Of a DNA stretch of 29,631 nt, positions 8,542 through 16,170 are shown one piece after another (the stretch's first letter is position 1; every line of letters starts with the position of its first letter). The stretch is taken from positions 1-29,631 of IMG/VR virus record IMGVR_UViG_3300032006_000057. The stretch is one strand, 5' to 3'. The stretch comes from a virus. Made by a program: the position numbers and the translations under genes. The notes under the pieces are model-generated. The model was not told the origin of the DNA, searched no databases, and saw only the letters and a list, made by a program, of their open reading frames with translations.

Positions 8542-8570
8542 ATTATATCATATTATTTATGAAAAGTCAA
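8542..8570 (-). promoter_or_regulatory. sigma70-type promoter, TTGACT-17-TATAAT, extended -10
   Basis: The minus strand reads TTGACT at 8570-8565, a 17-base spacer ending in TGA, and TATAAT at 8547-8542. Only one base differs from the perfect -35. The TG before the -10 makes it an extended -10 promoter. Transcription would start near 8535-8538, on the ATG of the 52-residue gene. It sits in a 35-base gap, one of few in the window, and should drive the block from 8538 to about 752. Confidence 0.85.
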
Positions 8571-8573
8571 GAA

Positions 8574-8963
8574 TTAATTTAACAATGGGTTAGATTGTTC
8601 TGCTTTTAATTCTTCTATCTTAGCATCTAGATATTCTATAGCTGCACCATTGATTGCAATATCTTTACTGATAATGTCTACTTTATCTTGTAGTTCATTA
8701 TTATCAGCAGATTGCATATCTAATAGTTCTATAAAGTTTCCATTCATCTCTGATTGTAACTCCTGAACTTTAATGTTTAGTTTTTCATTTAATTCTTTTA
8801 TATCGTCAGTGATTCCTGATAAATCAGTTGTCTCATAAGATACTCCCTCGAGTGCACTAAGTCGTGTGTTGAATTCACCCCAGGCATAAAAACCTCCGCC
8901 GATGGCTCCTACTACACCAACAAGTGCTGCATAGCTTGATAATTTATTAATTAAGTCTGGCAT
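8574..8963 (-). CDS. membrane-anchored coiled-coil protein (129 aa)
   Basis: The N terminus carries one Gly/Ala-rich transmembrane helix at about residues 10-28 (ALVGVVGAIGGGFYAWGEF). A long heptad-like helix follows from 30 to 125, rich in Leu, Ile, Glu and Asp. There is no cleavable signal peptide. One helix plus a coiled coil is seen in phage spanin-like, holin-like and envelope proteins. This protein has no lipobox, and the family is not recognised. AAAGGAG lies seven bases upstream. Its start overlaps the end of the acidic exported protein gene by 17 bases, so translation is probably coupled. The next feature downstream is a promoter, so this may be the last gene of its transcription unit. 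Confidence 0.75.
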   Translation of the reverse strand: MPDLINKLSSYAALVGVVGAIGGGFYAWGEFNTRLSALEGVSYETTDLSGITDDIKELNEKLNIKVQELQSEMNGNFIELLDMQSADNNELQDKVDIISKDIAINGAAIEYLDAKIEELKAEQSNPLLN

Positions 8964-10875
8964 CCATTAACTCCTTTAATTTAAAATAAGCTTTATTAGT
9001 ATTATCTTTTGCATCTTTTACTTTTAATTGATATTGAACTATTGGGTCAAAACCAATCATTTTATTTATAGATGCAACATTTGTATAAATTTCATTAGAA
9101 TAAGAATCTAAACTAACTTGATTAAAAAACTCAGGATTACCTTGAGGTAGTTGCCGAGTATCAAATAAAGCTTGATTTATATCCATATAACTAGAAATAT
9201 CTGGTTGAGAAGCTACCATTTCTTTAGATACTATTTCATTAACCACATCTAAAGTTATACTAACTCTTTGCATTTCATTAGATATTTTATTTTTAATTAC
9301 TTTTTCTAATGCTGCTACCTTAATATCTAAATCAACTTCCACTCTTTCGTCAGTTTCGGATTTATCTGAGATAAATTCTCCGCTAGAATCTGGTTCTTTA
9401 GTTGAGCTTCCTTCAACAGCTGCGAGTTCAGTTGACTCCTCGTCAAGTGATTCTTCTTGTTCGGTAACATCTGTTGTCTCCTGCGGCTCGTCTGTAACAA
9501 CGCTTTCGCTACTGGATTGCTCTTCAATTTGTTCATCAGATATTTCCTCTATAGGTTCTTCATTAGTCATAGCTATTTCTTCAGTAGGTTCTTCATCTTC
9601 TACTATAACTTCTTCTTTAAACTCTTCAACCATTTCCATTGGTGGTTCTTCTTCAAAGTATTCTTCAAACATTTCCTCAAACATTTCTTCTGCCATTTCC
9701 ATGTCTATTTCTTCCATTGGCATCTCTTCAAACATCTCATCAAACTCTTCTATAAAAGCCTCATCAGTAAACACTTCCATATACATTTCTTCTTCAAAGT
9801 ACATCTCTTCTTCAAAGAACATTTCTTCCATTGGAGGTATTTCAGTTATATTAAATTCTTCAAAGTATTCATCTTCAAAAGTTATTTCTGGTAATTCTTC
9901 AAAGTATTCTACTTCTTCAAAGGCCATATCTTCTGGAAAAAATTCTTCCAGTTCAAACTCTTCGTAATAGTCGTCTTGATAGTAATCGTCTTCAAAAAAA
10001 AATTCATCAAGTGCCAAATAGTTATCTTCTATTTCAAACTCTTCTTCTTCAAAGTAATCATCATTAAATGAATAATCAAAATCTATATCTTCTATTATGC
10101 CTGGCTGTTCATAAAGATATATATCATCTAGATATATGTCATTTTCAAATGTATCTAAAAAAGTTTCAACTTCAGCTATTTCATCTTGACCTACACATGT
10201 TGGTGGTGTCTTTTCCCAACAATACTGAACTGTAGTTACTGTCGTAGAAGAAAGAACATCATATGTTAGTTTTAATTCTGGGTCTTTCACATCGACGCCG
10301 CTATGCCCTCCGTTATAGTTGGCGTTCCCTTGTATATCAAAACTAAACCTAGCAGTTAAAGAACCGTGACTATTTTCTGTATTAGGTGCAATAGTTAATG
10401 TATTAGAATAATTATTAAACTGATAGTTATGATTTGTAGTATCTTCAAAAGTAATACTTTGAGTAGTTGTATCAATACCATTAGTTGCTGTCTGTGTCAT
10501 AGTGATAGTAGACTCTTGTGGATTCCACCATCTTATGTCTGCGGATAATTCAGAAGTTAATCCTTGTTGTAATTCTTGTTCTGTTAATATATCCTGAGAT
10601 TGAATAGTTGTTTCTGCATACTTTCCATCTTTTCCTGTAAGATAAACTGACTCATTAATATCAGATGAGTCTGGAAACATAGTGCCTTGCCAACTACCAT
10701 CATTCCATTTCTGAGATATTAAATTATCTGTAGTTACAGGATTACCAGTTGTAACAGTAGTTACTGTAGTAGTATCACCTGGGTTGGGAGTGTCTTCAAT
10801 AGTTACAGTCTGACTATTCGCTGCCGAGATGAACAGCATTACCGTTGCCGTCAACGATATAAGCTTCCTTATCAT
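8947..10875 (-). CDS. exported hyperacidic aromatic-rich protein (642 aa)
   Basis: A Sec signal peptide (MIRKLISLTATVMLFISAANS) precedes a Thr/Ser-rich beta-type domain to about residue 220. It is followed by a short Cys219-x7-Cys227 loop that could form a disulfide. Residues 223-419 contain no Lys, Arg or His and consist mainly of Glu, Asp, Phe, Tyr and Met in loose FEEM, YFEE and EEMF repeats. A Ser/Thr/Glu linker and a helical C-terminal domain (515-642) end the protein. The start has a strong GGAGG six bases upstream. The gene overlaps the previous exported-protein gene by 62 bases. Export to the periplasm or cell surface is strongly suggested, but the function is unknown. The acidic aromatic stretch could bind cations or a basic partner. 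Confidence 0.8.
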   Translation of the reverse strand: MIRKLISLTATVMLFISAANSQTVTIEDTPNPGDTTTVTTVTTGNPVTTDNLISQKWNDGSWQGTMFPDSSDINESVYLTGKDGKYAETTIQSQDILTEQELQQGLTSELSADIRWWNPQESTITMTQTATNGIDTTTQSITFEDTTNHNYQFNNYSNTLTIAPNTENSHGSLTARFSFDIQGNANYNGGHSGVDVKDPELKLTYDVLSSTTVTTVQYCWEKTPPTCVGQDEIAEVETFLDTFENDIYLDDIYLYEQPGIIEDIDFDYSFNDDYFEEEEFEIEDNYLALDEFFFEDDYYQDDYYEEFELEEFFPEDMAFEEVEYFEELPEITFEDEYFEEFNITEIPPMEEMFFEEEMYFEEEMYMEVFTDEAFIEEFDEMFEEMPMEEIDMEMAEEMFEEMFEEYFEEEPPMEMVEEFKEEVIVEDEEPTEEIAMTNEEPIEEISDEQIEEQSSSESVVTDEPQETTDVTEQEESLDEESTELAAVEGSSTKEPDSSGEFISDKSETDERVEVDLDIKVAALEKVIKNKISNEMQRVSITLDVVNEIVSKEMVASQPDISSYMDINQALFDTRQLPQGNPEFFNQVSLDSYSNEIYTNVASINKMIGFDPIVQYQLKVKDAKDNTNKAYFKLKELMDARLN

Positions 10876-11509
10876 CCATTGCCTCCGTAATCTGTGAATC
10901 TACTTCTTCCATATATCTAAGAGCTTTTGTATATTCTTCGTAGTCTGGTCTTTGTTTATCGTATTTGTTCCATTCTTCTAAAGCCTCACTTCCTATGCGG
11001 CCATTAAACGGACAAGGTGTTCCTGCGTGAGCCATAGCTGAAAATACTCTAGCATCTTGACATAAAATACTTACCGCTGCTACCTTCATATTAAAATCAA
11101 AAAGAAGTTTAGATAGCTTCATTCTTTCACAGTTCATATCTCTTTTAGTAATACCAATACTTCCACCTATTAAAGGTTTCTGTATTCCTAAACTAACTCC
11201 AACTGTACAAAGGTCTTGCGACATTGCAGATATTCCTGGAGCAGATGCTGATGGAACTGTACGAGTATCACCAGTATAGGAATTATTATTAGTGGTTGAA
11301 TTAGTAGTTGTACTAGAAGACGAACCACTTTGGTAATTAGTTGTACTTTCAGAATTATAACCACCAGTTATAGCAGTATTACTTCCACTTGAATTCACTT
11401 GGTCATTTGTAGTTGCTCCACTAGATGTAACATCATTGTCTGCCATTGCAATACTAAGACTACAAAACATTACAGCTGTAATAACAACTGCCATTAAAAT
11501 ATTTTTCAT
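10814..11509 (-). CDS. exported Ser/Thr/Asn-rich protein with cysteines (231 aa)
   Basis: The first 23 residues form a classical signal peptide ending in AMA-D. A low-complexity Ser/Thr/Asn/Gly region (25-90) follows, then a compact domain with cysteines in LCTVGVSLG, MNCERMKLSKLL, SILCQDARVF and GTPCPFNGRIG. The four cysteines could form disulfides after export. Similar proteins with the NCERMKLS...KVAAVSxLCQD pattern are familiar to me from marine phages, but with no assigned function. AAGGG precedes the ATG. Its 3' end overlaps the acidic exported-protein gene, so both are probably made together and act in the envelope. Confidence 0.8.
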   Translation of the reverse strand: MKNILMAVVITAVMFCSLSIAMADNDVTSSGATTNDQVNSSGSNTAITGGYNSESTTNYQSGSSSSTTTNSTTNNNSYTGDTRTVPSASAPGISAMSQDLCTVGVSLGIQKPLIGGSIGITKRDMNCERMKLSKLLFDFNMKVAAVSILCQDARVFSAMAHAGTPCPFNGRIGSEALEEWNKYDKQRPDYEEYTKALRYMEEVDSQITEAMDDKEAYIVDGNGNAVHLGSE

Positions 11510-11531
11510 TTATGTCGCCCTTACTAATTAA

Positions 11532-11771
11532 TTAATTTCCGTTACTTTTCTTTGTTCTAATAAAAATTCTAACTATAAATTTTATAAACTTTTTAATATG
11601 TCCTAATACAAATTCGTTTAAGAACCATCTTACTATACGCATCACAATAAGTATAGGGCTAGATAAAACATCAAACACAACAAGAGATATATCTACTCCT
11701 GTATCTACTATATTATCTAAATTAAAATATTTCTTAATTCCCTGTTGGGTTTTCTGTGAGGATTTTGACAA
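11532..11771 (-). CDS. small basic membrane protein
   Basis: The reading frame has no ATG near its beginning. A TTG at 11771 is preceded by a purine-rich GGAAGGAAG four bases upstream and gives 79 residues. Another TTG at 11798 would overlap the previous gene by 65 bases and lacks such a site. The protein has a hydrophilic start, a hydrophobic stretch at about residues 26-45 (VDISLVVFDVLSSPILIVM) and a second weaker amphipathic one, then a basic tail. It is probably an inner-membrane protein of the envelope block. No family is recognised. Confidence 0.55.
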   Translation of the reverse strand: MSKSSQKTQQGIKKYFNLDNIVDTGVDISLVVFDVLSSPILIVMRIVRWFLNEFVLGHIKKFIKFIVRIFIRTKKSNGN

Positions 11772-11967
11772 TTCTCTTCCTTCCCATATCCATTTCAACT
11801 TCAGCCTCTACTTGTACACACTGCATGAATATTCCCTCTTGTTCTGGGCCGATGTTTTGCATAGCCACACGCTTGGTCTTAAGACAATCAGCCATACCCT
11901 CAGTTGGCACCGTCTCTATTATGGAACCGTTAGTTATAAGTAGTACTGCGAAAAGTGTTTCAATCAT
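11734..11967 (-). CDS. 77-residue exported or membrane-anchored Cys protein
   Basis: The N terminus (MIETLFAVLLITNGSII) is a short hydrophobic segment. The rest is a small domain with Cys28 (MADCLKTKRVAMQN) and Cys50 (GIFMQCVQVEAEVEM), spaced so that one disulfide is possible. I know similar small proteins with the pattern hydrophobic start, xxCLxxKR and xCxxVxAE from marine phage genomes, where the function is unassigned. Its start overlaps the stop of the membrane coiled-coil gene by 8 bases. Topology could be periplasmic and anchored, which fits the neighbouring envelope proteins. Confidence 0.7.
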   Translation of the reverse strand: MIETLFAVLLITNGSIIETVPTEGMADCLKTKRVAMQNIGPEQEGIFMQCVQVEAEVEMDMGRKRIVKILTENPTGN

Positions 11968-12355
11968 GTGATATTCCGTTCTGTCTTATCTTATCAATTA
12001 ACATTTCAACATCTATCATGCGTTCTTCGATGAATTGTAATTGCATATTTAGTTTTGCAATCTCTGGAATCTCTTTATTAACATGAGTACGAAGTTCCTC
12101 CTGCGTTTTACTTAGCCATTCCACTAACATAAAGAGTTCGTTTATCTGTGGACTGACCATGGTGCCTTTAGGCACTCCATCAATAAAGTCGTTTGCTGCT
12201 TCCATGTCTTGTGCCATTAACTGTTGATTTGTTTCCAACTTGTTTAATCTTTCCTGTATCGAGAAGAAGCTCATAGTGCCTATTGCGACTGCTGCTAGGA
12301 TGGCTATTAAGTTTCTGGCAGGGAGAGAAATTTGCGTTGCGTCTGAGATTTTCAT
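11960..12355 (-). CDS. membrane-anchored coiled-coil protein (131 aa)
   Basis: A hydrophobic helix at about residues 14-33 (NLIAILAAVAIGTMSFF) is followed by about 95 residues of helix with heptad-like spacing. It contains the phrase DGVPKGTMVSPQINELF, which may form a turn between two coils. There is no signal cleavage site or lipobox. The layout matches the 129-residue protein at 8574-8963, so the envelope block carries two anchor-plus-coil proteins. It has no evident Shine-Dalgarno sequence. The upstream leader is A-rich. Possible roles are in lysis or envelope bridging, but this is not shown by sequence. Confidence 0.7.
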   Translation of the reverse strand: MKISDATQISLPARNLIAILAAVAIGTMSFFSIQERLNKLETNQQLMAQDMEAANDFIDGVPKGTMVSPQINELFMLVEWLSKTQEELRTHVNKEIPEIAKLNMQLQFIEERMIDVEMLIDKIRQNGISHD

Positions 12356-12365
12356 TTATTTTTAC

Positions 12366-13670
12366 TTAGTTTCCAAGTAAATCCATTCTTTCTTTTGCAC
12401 CCATAAACCAATCTGATTGTGCTTTATTTAAGAACTGTCCTGAAGTTGCTGCATATATATCAGTACCAGCATATCTAGTTCCAAATGGGTCTAAACTAGC
12501 GTCTACTCCCATAGGCACATATGGACTTTCTTCAGGGTCTTGTCCAAGAGTAGATAAATAACTCATAGCAGAATTTTTTCCTCTTTGTAGTAAACTAGGA
12601 GTTTTATCTTGTGTTCCGTAAGTAAAGTTATCTGGCCCTTGGTAACGAAGTTTATTATCTTTTATACCAACATATTCCATTCCGTAATCTTTAAATTGAA
12701 CAGTAGCACTGTCTCCTGTCCAGTGAAAGTTTTTACCACTAGCTCCTTCTCTAAATTGTGTCATACCAAAATCTTTAGATTGACTAAAATCTAATGTATA
12801 TTTATTAGCATCTCCTACAGATACTCCATTTTTCATCATATGTTGATGAGCATCATAAGAATTTAATCCATATTCTTTTGAAAGTGTATTAGCATATGTT
12901 TGAACATCAGGAGTATACATTGATGTTGTACTAGACATAGCTTGATTAATAATTTGTTGTGAAGCCATATTCATTTGATTAGCATTAAAAGCTTGAACAC
13001 CACCAGTTTGAACTACACCACTAGATGTTCCCCAAACACCTGTACTTCTAGTAAACTCTCCAGTACCAACTTGCATTGGAGTTGTCTTCGCTATAGTTGG
13101 AGACCAGTTAGCACCAGTTTCAACAGCTTTAGTTATTAATTTTTCTGTACCCATTCCAGCTCTACCAGAAAGTACATCTCCAGTACCTTTCCAAAGATTA
13201 TTAAATCCTCCAGCTATATCACCTTGACCAAGAGAGCTAAAAGTTTTACCAAGTGTTTGTGTAATACCTTGATATGTTCCTTTTATAAAAGCACCTGATT
13301 TACTAATACCTGTCCAAGCAGAATGTCCTAGTTGTGCTAATGTATTACCAAATGTCATTCCTGCTCCAGGAGCTGCTTTTGCTGCTGCACCTAACCAATT
13401 ACCTAAACCTGCCCACGCTTGACCCATACCAGCCATTAAATATGGCATGGCAAAAGATAAAGCAACCATTCCTATTGGTCCTATCTTATCAGCAAACTTT
13501 GCAAATTTTCTAAAAGTACTCTTACCAAACTTTTTAACTTTAGTCCATAGTTTACCTCCAAGTTTTCTAATATTTTTAGTAGCTTTTTTTACTATTTTAG
13601 TAATAGGCTTACTAATTTTCTTAGCAACTTTTTTAACTGTCTTTTTTATTTTTTTAACTATCGAACCCAT
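12366..13670 (-). CDS. lysine-rich, membrane-active type virion protein (434 aa)
   Basis: The first 62 residues hold 22 lysines and 2 arginines in amphipathic blocks (VKKIKKTVKKVAKKI, later KLWTKVKKFGK) and a single acidic residue. A hydrophobic stretch follows at about 64-84 (GPIGMVALSFAMPYLMAGMG), then a Gly/Ala/Trp-rich region to about 190 with further mild hydrophobic helices. The remaining part is polar and Gln/Ser/Thr-rich without a recognised domain. This organisation fits a DNA- or membrane-binding internal virion protein. The gene starts within the last 17 bases of the HlyC-like acyltransferase gene, with a GGAG site inside that gene, so both are translationally coupled. That makes its lysines plausible acylation targets, which is an inference. 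Confidence 0.78.
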   Translation of the reverse strand: MGSIVKKIKKTVKKVAKKISKPITKIVKKATKNIRKLGGKLWTKVKKFGKSTFRKFAKFADKIGPIGMVALSFAMPYLMAGMGQAWAGLGNWLGAAAKAAPGAGMTFGNTLAQLGHSAWTGISKSGAFIKGTYQGITQTLGKTFSSLGQGDIAGGFNNLWKGTGDVLSGRAGMGTEKLITKAVETGANWSPTIAKTTPMQVGTGEFTRSTGVWGTSSGVVQTGGVQAFNANQMNMASQQIINQAMSSTTSMYTPDVQTYANTLSKEYGLNSYDAHQHMMKNGVSVGDANKYTLDFSQSKDFGMTQFREGASGKNFHWTGDSATVQFKDYGMEYVGIKDNKLRYQGPDNFTYGTQDKTPSLLQRGKNSAMSYLSTLGQDPEESPYVPMGVDASLDPFGTRYAGTDIYAATSGQFLNKAQSDWFMGAKERMDLLGN

Positions 13671-14109
13671 TTTCTTTTTCTCCTTTTGTAAATGCGTATC
13701 CTTGTTTTTTAACTTTAACTCCGCCGAACTTATCGTAACCTAATCGTATCCAATTTATTTTCTTTTTATCACCAACTTGTTCAGCTAAATTTCTTTGTGT
13801 CCATCTATGTAATGTTAATAAATTTCCATCATTACAGATAGTATCCATATGCCATATATTCTCACCATTATTCCACCAACTTTCATCTTCTATTAAACCT
13901 GTTCTTCTAAATTTTTCAGAAGAGTTATTATTCATAAAAGCCCAGCTAGTATAAGCAAAAGGCCTATCTCCTCTTCTAAAGACTCTATACTGATTAAGTT
14001 TTATTGGTGGTAAAACTTGTTGTAGAATATGTTCAACATCCCCTTTAAATATATTTTTATAAACTTTAGCAGTACTTACTAAATGTACTGCAGCTTCTAC
14101 ATCATTCAT
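13654..14109 (-). CDS. HlyC-like toxin-activating lysine-acyltransferase homologue
   Basis: This 151-residue protein matches the RTX toxin-activating acyltransferase family (HlyC, RtxC) in length and in its main landmarks. VLPPIKLNQYRVF (32-44) corresponds to VLPAIQANQY in HlyC, RPFAYTSWAF (49-58) to YPVAYCSWAN, and WWNNGENIWHMD (78-89) to the WxxGxxxWxID region that ends in the catalytic Asp (here Asp89). HlyC enzymes move a fatty acyl chain from acyl carrier protein to a lysine of a protoxin. The catalytic His of HlyC (His23, in LHRNW) aligns best with Tyr17 (VYKN), so activity may be altered or His26 may replace it. No RTX toxin is coded here. The next gene overlaps it and has a lysine-rich start. 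There is no Shine-Dalgarno sequence before its ATG, only an A-rich stretch. Confidence 0.8.
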   Translation of the reverse strand: MNDVEAAVHLVSTAKVYKNIFKGDVEHILQQVLPPIKLNQYRVFRRGDRPFAYTSWAFMNNNSSEKFRRTGLIEDESWWNNGENIWHMDTICNDGNLLTLHRWTQRNLAEQVGDKKKINWIRLGYDKFGGVKVKKQGYAFTKGEKENGFDS

Positions 14110-14125
14110 TTTTTTTTATATTATA

Positions 14126-16165
14126 TTATTGTCCTTGAGCCCAGATATCTTTAGCCCAGTTAGCAAGGTCAACTAAAGACTGTCTTTTAGTAGAAGTATC
14201 AGCTGCTTCATTACCAAGAGCAGCTATAGTAATTTTAGCATCTCTATCATCATCATTTTCTGAAGCTTCAAATTCCCATTTAGCAGCATCTCTCATTTCT
14301 TGCCAAAGAAAAGATAACCCTTGGTTACTAAGGTTAAAAGCATTCATAGCATTTGCTTGATTAACAGCATTAACTCCTGCAGTATTTGCTGTATTTGTTT
14401 GTCTTCTCCATTGTACATTAGATTGTTCTATAGCCATAGAGTTTTGTGCATTAAATTGGTCTTTTTGAAAAGCTAAGTTAGAATTATATTGGTCTATTTG
14501 TGCATTAAGTTGGTCTGTCAATCTTTCAGCTTCAAGTTGATTACCAGCATTAACTTGAGCTATTTGATTTTCTTGAGTAGAATTAAACTGAGACATAGCA
14601 TCTGCACGAGATGCATTATTTTGTGAAATAGTTGAAGCAAGGTTTGCCATAAATTGGTCTGTTTGCATATCACTTGTAGCATTAAACTGTCTAGCTGCAT
14701 TTTCAGAAGATTGGTCAGATAACATAGCTTGTTGTCTTTGTTGTGCAGTTAGTATAGCAGCTTGTTGAGAATTACTAAGATTAGTCATATCAAGTTGTAA
14801 AAAGGATTGAGCATTTAATACTTGAGCTTGTTGTCTATTACTTAACTCAGCCATATCAAGTGCTGCAAGATTAGCAGCATTTTGCATTACAGCTTGTTGT
14901 TCATTTGTTAAATTTTGTAAACCAAATGTTCTAAATAAATTAGAATTAGAAATTACTTTTTGTTGTTCATTATTAAGATTAAGAACATCCATTCCTGCAA
15001 CAGTTTGTGCATTAGCAAGAGCAACAGACTGTTGATTATTCATCCCAGCCATTGTCATTTGTTGTTGTAACTCAGCATTAGTTACAGCACCTTGTTGATT
15101 ATTTGCAAGATTTTGTAATCTTACTTGTTGCTGTTGTTGTGCACTAGAAAGAATAGCTTGTTGTTGATTATTTAAATTAGCCATTAATAACTGTTGAGTA
15201 TTACCAGCAGTTGTTAAAGCAGCTTGTTGTTGAAACTCAGCTCCTGTTAATTGAGCTTGGAATTGTTGTTGTTTAGTTAATACTTCAGCTTGTTGCTGGT
15301 TATTAAGATTAGCCATAGCTACTTGTTGTAATTGAGTTGCATTAGCTTGTGCGATTGGGATAGCACTTTGAATAATAGAATTAACTAAAGCTTCTCTACC
15401 TATAGAAGAACGACTCATTCCTCTTGAAGCAAGGTTTGCATCTACTGCTTCAACAGCAGCTCTTGCCCATGTTGGGATAGTACCACTATCAATCCCATTT
15501 AATAAAGTTTCTAGTTGTCCTGAAACAAGAGTATCTGCAGGTAATGAAGCAATTTGTGCAACAACACTTGTAGGTTGATTAACAACTGTAGCAGTAACAG
15601 ACGCAGGATTTGTACCTACTGCTGCTTGAATATCATTTGGCAAGGTAGCTGTTTGTGCTTGAACAGTAGCACTTTGTCCTGTAATAGCATTAGCTAATGC
15701 TCCAGAACTTACTTGTCCTTGAGCAGCAGCAGTTATTACACCTTGAGCAGTTCCAGCAGTTTGACTTGCTCCAGCGGCAGTACCAGTAACAGTACCTCTT
15801 GTTTGACCAGTAACTTGTTGAGTTAAACCACTTCCAGAAACACCTGTAACAGTTTGTGGAGTTCCAGCTGTTGCTGCAGTAACACTAGTAGGTTGTATAG
15901 TGGTAGGAGCTGCTATAGTTGTACCTGTCCCAGTAGTAGCAGTTATATTACTAGGAGCTTGTACAGTTTGTTGACCAGCCGCTGTCGTACCTACATTAGT
16001 AGGAGAACTCATAAGTTCATTACTTTGTACGACTTGGTCAGTATATTTTTGTTTAGCCTTGTCAGGTATTACAGGCTCAGCTGCTTGGTCATCAAGAACC
16101 TCACGAATAGGTTTACTACTTATTTTTCCCCATGGTCGTGATTTTTCTGGTATTTCATATGCCAT
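14126..16165 (-). CDS. Gln/Asn-rich repeat structural protein (679 aa)
   Basis: A short N-terminal segment (SRPWGKISSKPIREVLDD) is followed by a Thr/Ala/Val/Gln-rich low-complexity region at 55-210 and a helical part at 210-280. Nine tandem 22-residue repeats follow at 282-479 with the core NLxNxQQAxxLxxAQ. The Gln/Asn-rich helical character continues to 610, and the C-terminal 65 residues are charged and Trp-containing. Repeats of this sort occur in large structural proteins of marine phages. The 22-residue period equals two hendecads, which favours a long continuous helix or filament-like bundle. A virion role is likely, in the internal core or tail. The gene starts with GAGAAG upstream, just after the 47-residue basic protein. 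Confidence 0.8.
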   Translation of the reverse strand: MAYEIPEKSRPWGKISSKPIREVLDDQAAEPVIPDKAKQKYTDQVVQSNELMSSPTNVGTTAAGQQTVQAPSNITATTGTGTTIAAPTTIQPTSVTAATAGTPQTVTGVSGSGLTQQVTGQTRGTVTGTAAGASQTAGTAQGVITAAAQGQVSSGALANAITGQSATVQAQTATLPNDIQAAVGTNPASVTATVVNQPTSVVAQIASLPADTLVSGQLETLLNGIDSGTIPTWARAAVEAVDANLASRGMSRSSIGREALVNSIIQSAIPIAQANATQLQQVAMANLNNQQQAEVLTKQQQFQAQLTGAEFQQQAALTTAGNTQQLLMANLNNQQQAILSSAQQQQQVRLQNLANNQQGAVTNAELQQQMTMAGMNNQQSVALANAQTVAGMDVLNLNNEQQKVISNSNLFRTFGLQNLTNEQQAVMQNAANLAALDMAELSNRQQAQVLNAQSFLQLDMTNLSNSQQAAILTAQQRQQAMLSDQSSENAARQFNATSDMQTDQFMANLASTISQNNASRADAMSQFNSTQENQIAQVNAGNQLEAERLTDQLNAQIDQYNSNLAFQKDQFNAQNSMAIEQSNVQWRRQTNTANTAGVNAVNQANAMNAFNLSNQGLSFLWQEMRDAAKWEFEASENDDDRDAKITIAALGNEAADTSTKRQSLVDLANWAKDIWAQGQ
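14729..15322 (-). repeat. nine in-register 66-bp (22-residue) coding repeats
   Basis: Residues 282-479 of the 679-residue protein divide into nine units of exactly 22 residues with no insertion or deletion. The QQA triplet recurs at residues 291-293, 313-315, 335-337 and so on to 467-469. Units 3, 7, 8 and 9 are closest to the core pattern. DNA copies differ at many positions, so the array is old and held in length by selection. Confidence 0.9.
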
Positions 16166-16170
16166 AATAT

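Noticed and set aside
9457-9967. Open frames on the plus strand opposite the acidic protein, giving Phe/His- or Ser-rich products
   Set aside because: They are the antisense of GAA/TTC-rich acidic codons. They have no binding sites and lie inside a well-supported minus-strand gene.
12361-12381. Seven-pair AT-rich hairpin across the stop codon before the 131-residue gene
   Set aside because: Only one G-C pair and no U-run. This is likely chance in AT-rich DNA, though it could slightly affect translation.
14110-14160. TATAAT-like sequence upstream of the HlyC-like gene
   Set aside because: No -35 element lies 16-18 bases upstream. The stretch is simply AT-rich.
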